Shown: positions 6,101 to 8,143 of the stretch, piece by piece
Layout of the letters: each line of letters begins with the position of its first letter
Numbering within the stretch: position 1 is the stretch's first letter
Assembly (NCBI GenBank): GCA_045541535.1
Contig: JAZQJG010000102.1
Span: forward strand, 1-8,143
Length of the DNA: 8,143 bases
Reading direction: 5' to 3'
DNA from: Firm-08 sp045541535
Lineage (GTDB): Bacteria > Bacillota > Clostridia > Oscillospirales > QAKW01
Translations under genes and position numbers: made by a program
Notes under the pieces: model-generated
The model's input: only the letters and a program-made list of their open reading frames with translations
Told to the model about the DNA's origin: nothing
Database searches by the model: none

Positions 6101-7126
6101 TTATTTCTTAAACTGCTCGGCAAATCGGGTGTCCGATTCATAGAGCGCTTTGATGTTATTGATACCGTATTTGAGCATGGCAATACGTTCCACGCCCATG
6201 CCGAAGGCAAAGCCGGAATACTTTTCCGAATCAATGCCGCAGTTTTCCAGCACGTGACGATTGACCACGCCGGCGCCCAGCACCTCGATCCAGCCGGTGC
6301 CCTTACACAATTTACATCCCTTACCGCCGCAGGCAAAACAGCTTACGTCTACCTCTACACTGGGCTCGGTAAAGGGGAAATAAGAGGGACGCAGACGGGT
6401 GTGCACACCCTCACCGAAGATCCGCTGGGAGAAGGTATCCAGCATACCCTTCAGATCGCACAGGGTGATACCCTCGTCCACCACCAGACCCTCCATTTGG
6501 GTAAACATAGGGGAATGGGTGGCGTCGTCATCGGAACGGAACACCTTACCGGGAGAGAGCATTTTGATGGGGGGCTTGCCCTCCTCCATGGCGTGGATCT
6601 GACCGGTAGAGGTCTGGGTCCGCAATAAAAAGTCCTCGCTGAGATAGAAGGTATCCTGCATATCACGGGCGGGATGATCCTTGGGGGTGTTGAGGGCGGT
6701 GAAATTGTAATAATCGTTTTCGATCTCTCTGCCTTCCAGAATCTCAAAGCCCATACCGGCAAAGATATCAATCAGCTCGTTGGCCACGATGGTGTTGGGA
6801 TGCAGGCCGCCCACCTTACCCATTTTGGCAGGCATGGTGACGTCGATCCGCTCACTCTCGTTTTTGGCGGCCAATTCCGCCGCCTTTACCGCCTTTTCCG
6901 CCTCTTCAAAGCGGGCCAGCGCCCAGGTCTTGACCTCGTTGACCACCTTACCCATTTCAGGGCGTTTTTCCTTGGGCACGTCCTTCATTCCCTTCATCAG
7001 CGCGGGAATGGCGCCCTCCTTGTTATCCAGATACTTCTTGCGGAACTGATACAGCGCCTCGGAGGTGGTGTAGCCGCCGATGCCCTCTTCAATCTCCGCT
7101 TTGATAATACGGATCTTTTCTTCCAT
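6101..7126 (-). CDS. pheS: Phenylalanyl-tRNA synthetase alpha subunit
   Basis: A 341-residue catalytic alpha subunit (class II synthetase). An N-terminal helical, charged coiled-coil arm (about 1-95) is followed by the core: GGLHP (106-110), the motif 1 region with DHPARDMQDTFYL (150-162), RTQTSTGQIH (169-178), motif 2 with VFRSDDDATHSPMFTQMEGL (195-214), and motif 3 with GFAFGMGVERIAMLKYGI (305-322). A four-cysteine cluster C263-x2-C-x4-C-x2-C274 replaces the shorter loop I recall in E. coli PheS; I recall this as common in Firmicutes. The open frame extends 90 codons further, to 7396, but that part is the T-box leader. ATG 7124-7126 is preceded by AAAGGAG (7138-7144). It is first in the operon, 14 bases before pheT. 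Confidence 0.98.
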   Translation of the reverse strand: MEEKIRIIKAEIEEGIGGYTTSEALYQFRKKYLDNKEGAIPALMKGMKDVPKEKRPEMGKVVNEVKTWALARFEEAEKAVKAAELAAKNESERIDVTMPAKMGKVGGLHPNTIVANELIDIFAGMGFEILEGREIENDYYNFTALNTPKDHPARDMQDTFYLSEDFLLRTQTSTGQIHAMEEGKPPIKMLSPGKVFRSDDDATHSPMFTQMEGLVVDEGITLCDLKGMLDTFSQRIFGEGVHTRLRPSYFPFTEPSVEVDVSCFACGGKGCKLCKGTGWIEVLGAGVVNRHVLENCGIDSEKYSGFAFGMGVERIAMLKYGINNIKALYESDTRFAEQFKK

Positions 7127-7160
7127 ATTTTTATATACTCCTTTCGGATTTTTTACAAAT

Positions 7161-7191
7161 AAAAAAACCTCCCACCCGACAGGGCGAAAGG
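7161..7191 (-). terminator. Regulated terminator of the T-box leader
   Basis: On the minus strand CCTTTCGCCC (7182-7191) pairs with GGGTGGGAGG (7168-7177), 10 bp with three G-T pairs and loop TGTC, followed by seven T (7161-7167). It sits immediately downstream of the antiterminator's 3' arm (7193-7197), and the paired regions lie close enough for the two folds to compete. It ends 34 bases before the pheS start codon. Confidence 0.88.
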
Positions 7192-7405
7192 CAATTCTTC
7201 CGTGGTACCACCTGAATTTTCGCAACAGCGAACACTCCGTGACCGATAACGGGGTCAGACCGAAGGGGGCTACTGATTTTTCACCCGCTTTGCTCCGGAG
7301 CGAAACGCACTCTTTCCGCTTTATTTGCCGCTTACAGCCGACGACGGCAATTCTCTTTCTAAAGCCCCGGGAAAAAGGCACTCTCCATCTCTGCATTTAC
7401 AATAC
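7161..7405 (-). promoter_or_regulatory. T-box riboswitch sensing tRNA-Phe
   Basis: On the minus strand: stem I runs from GGAG (7383-7386) to CTCC (7297-7300), with an upper helix (CTTTTTCC with GGAAAGAG) flanking an internal loop. The 3' side of that loop carries TTTC at 7302-7305, so both possible specifier frames (TTT or TTC) mean Phe. The distal part holds AGAGA and GGCTGTAAGC, typical of T-box apical loops. Stem III (7228-7232 with 7219-7223) precedes the T-box AGGTGGTACCACGG at 7200-7213. Its UGGU bulge fits the ACCA end expected for tRNA-Phe. AATTC (7214-7218) can pair with GAATT (7193-7197) to close the antiterminator. Uncharged tRNA-Phe should favour read-through into pheS-pheT. Confidence 0.93.
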
Positions 7406-7411
7406 TTTATT

Positions 7412-7439
7412 ATTATATCACAGTTTTCCGGAATTGCAA
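7412..7439 (-). promoter_or_regulatory. Promoter of the pheS-pheT operon
   Basis: -35 TTGCAA (7434-7439), a 16-base spacer, and a perfect -10 TATAAT (7412-7417) preceded by TGA, an extended -10. The predicted start near 7405 places stem I of the T-box about 20 bases into the transcript, as expected. Confidence 0.75.
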
Positions 7440-7484
7440 GAACTAATTTCATCCGATAAAGCCGTACCGTTTGAAAGGGAAAAC

Positions 7485-7513
7485 TTGCGTTTTTGAAAGA
7501 AACGTGGTATAAT
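7485..7513 (+). promoter_or_regulatory. Divergent promoter for the small membrane protein gene
   Basis: -35 TTGCGT (7485-7490), exactly 17 bases, and a perfect -10 TATAAT (7508-7513) preceded by TGG (extended -10). The predicted start is near 7520, giving a leader of about 39 bases. It rules out the in-frame ATG at 7493, which lies upstream of the -10. The divergent -35 boxes of this promoter and that of pheS are about 45 bases apart. Confidence 0.75.
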
Positions 7514-7558
7514 ATACAACAGCAAAGCACCCCAAAAATCCCCTTCGGAGGAAAAATT

Positions 7559-7921
7559 ATGAAAAAAGAACAGCGACTGAAGATCTTGGGTCTGGGCTAT
7601 TTCGGCGCCGCCCTGATCTCTCTGATCATCTGTATTTGGGACGTTATCGTGCTGGGTCTGTTTGCCCCGGCGGTGGATATGACCCACGGTATCGGCGTGG
7701 CCATGGTATGCACACTGGGCGAGCTGGCCGGCTGTGCCCTGATGGTGATGATCGGACTGGACCTGCGTAAAAAATTTACGGCAAAAACCCTGAAGATGGG
7801 CCTGTTATTGGTGGCAATCTCGGTATTTACCCTGATTTTGTCCCTGGTGGGCGCCTACGTCATTCTGCCCGCCCTATTCGGCCTGATCCTGCCCGCCCTG
7901 ACCCTGCTGGCACTCAAGTAA
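7559..7921 (+). CDS. Small four-helix membrane protein of unknown function
   Basis: A 120-residue, very hydrophobic protein that I do not recognise. Probable membrane helices are at about 9-34, 44-67, 79-101 and 102-119. The basic N-terminus (MKKEQRLK) and the basic loop RKKFTAKTLK (70-79) should both lie in the cytoplasm, consistent with four spans and both ends inside. No catalytic, metal-binding or lipobox motif is visible; there are three scattered cysteines (25, 51, 59) and a WD pair at 27-28. The ATG at 7559 has GGAGG (7547-7551), 7 bases upstream, and follows its own promoter. The gene is monocistronic: it has its own terminator at 8003-8044 and points away from pheS. It could be a conserved clostridial membrane protein or a small envelope accessory protein; nothing here decides. 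Confidence 0.85.
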   Translation: MKKEQRLKILGLGYFGAALISLIICIWDVIVLGLFAPAVDMTHGIGVAMVCTLGELAGCALMVMIGLDLRKKFTAKTLKMGLLLVAISVFTLILSLVGAYVILPALFGLILPALTLLALK

Positions 7922-8002
7922 ATACACGGGAAGAACGCCTTGGGCGGTGCTCCACAGAGATAAATCCGCTTAAAAACGGCTATTTTCGCCCTATACTACG
8001 TC

Positions 8003-8044
8003 AAAACACCGCAATATGCGACAGCATTATTGCGGTGTTTTTTC
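8003..8044 (+). terminator. Strong intrinsic terminator
   Basis: AAAACACCGCAATA (8003-8016) is the exact reverse complement of 8028-8041: a 14-bp stem with an 11-base loop. The T-run (8038-8043) begins in the stem. The A-run on the other arm also gives a minus-strand T-run, so it may work both ways. It ends the 7559-7921 transcript. I see nothing in the preceding 7922-8002. Confidence 0.88.
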
Positions 8045-8143
8045 TTGTCTATGACAAAAATATCTCGTTTTTAAGTGCCGAAGGCAGTTTTTGGATAGGA
8101 AATTTTGTTTGCGGCGAAGTCAAAAACGTAGGAATACTGACGT
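8045..8143. repeat. Probable half of an intergenic repeat, cut by the window end
   Basis: A non-coding stretch directly behind the terminator. It contains a small palindrome TGCCGAAGGCA (8076-8086) and ends with GGAATACTGACGT. From memory, very similar sequence occurs repeatedly in gut Clostridia, continuing into an inverted copy (GGAATA...TATTCC), but only one half is present here, so this cannot be shown. A plus-strand frame is open to the window edge but has no ribosome binding site. Confidence 0.35.

Noticed and set aside
3519..6143. 874-residue open frame on the plus strand
   Set aside because: It lies antisense to pheT, a clear full-length gene, and begins inside the hairpin array. Its composition is Gly/His/Gln-rich with no family motif, as expected for a shadow frame.
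7127..7396. N-terminal 90-codon extension of pheS
   Set aside because: This stretch is the T-box leader with its terminator. The true start has a ribosome binding site at 7138-7144 and gives a protein of normal length.
7922..8002. TATACT at 7992-7997 as a promoter
   Set aside because: There is no -35 match at the right distance and it sits just before a terminator.

Overview
The window looks like chromosomal DNA of a Gram-positive anaerobe of the class Clostridia, possibly a gut Oscillospirales-type bacterium. The supporting features are a T-box leader ahead of pheS-pheT, strong AAGGAG-type ribosome binding sites, extended -10 promoters (TGnTATAAT-like), and intergenic DNA rich in short hairpins. 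The taxonomic call is inference. No plasmid, phage, insertion sequence, CRISPR or defence gene is visible.

Layout. Bases 1-104 are an edge fragment with no gene I can name. Two abutting hairpins follow (105-136 and 137-167); the second is a terminator. A minus-strand pair comes next: a SulP-family anion transporter with a C-terminal STAS domain (1089-2747) and, 2 bases downstream, a TIM-barrel sugar phosphate isomerase/epimerase-like protein (166-1086). They share a promoter at 2781-2809. That promoter overlaps the first possible ATG of the transporter, which favours a GTG start 33 bases further in.

Bases 2810-3638 hold no credible gene but are full of structure: two plus-strand promoter-like sites, a 12-bp inverted repeat just after one of them, two related 27-base palindromes, a strong hairpin with a minus-strand T-run, and an array of eight successive hairpins partly separated by the heptamer RTGAAAT. 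The array ends in a 7-bp tandem repeat and a 13-bp bidirectional terminator. This array is the most unusual part of the window.

Bases 3669-7439 are a classical pheS-pheT operon on the minus strand. It encodes the alpha and beta subunits of phenylalanyl-tRNA synthetase, behind a roughly 280-base leader. The leader is a T-box riboswitch with a Phe specifier, stem III, the T-box sequence AGGTGGTACCACGG and an intrinsic terminator, so expression should rise when tRNA-Phe is uncharged. Divergent from it, a promoter at 7485-7513 drives a 120-residue membrane protein of unknown function (7559-7921), closed by a strong terminator at 8003-8044. The last 100 bases look like one half of a larger intergenic repeat cut by the window edge.

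Most of the coding content is ordinary. I see no complete new multi-gene system; the best candidates for something undescribed are the hairpin array and the possible small RNA in 2856-3668.
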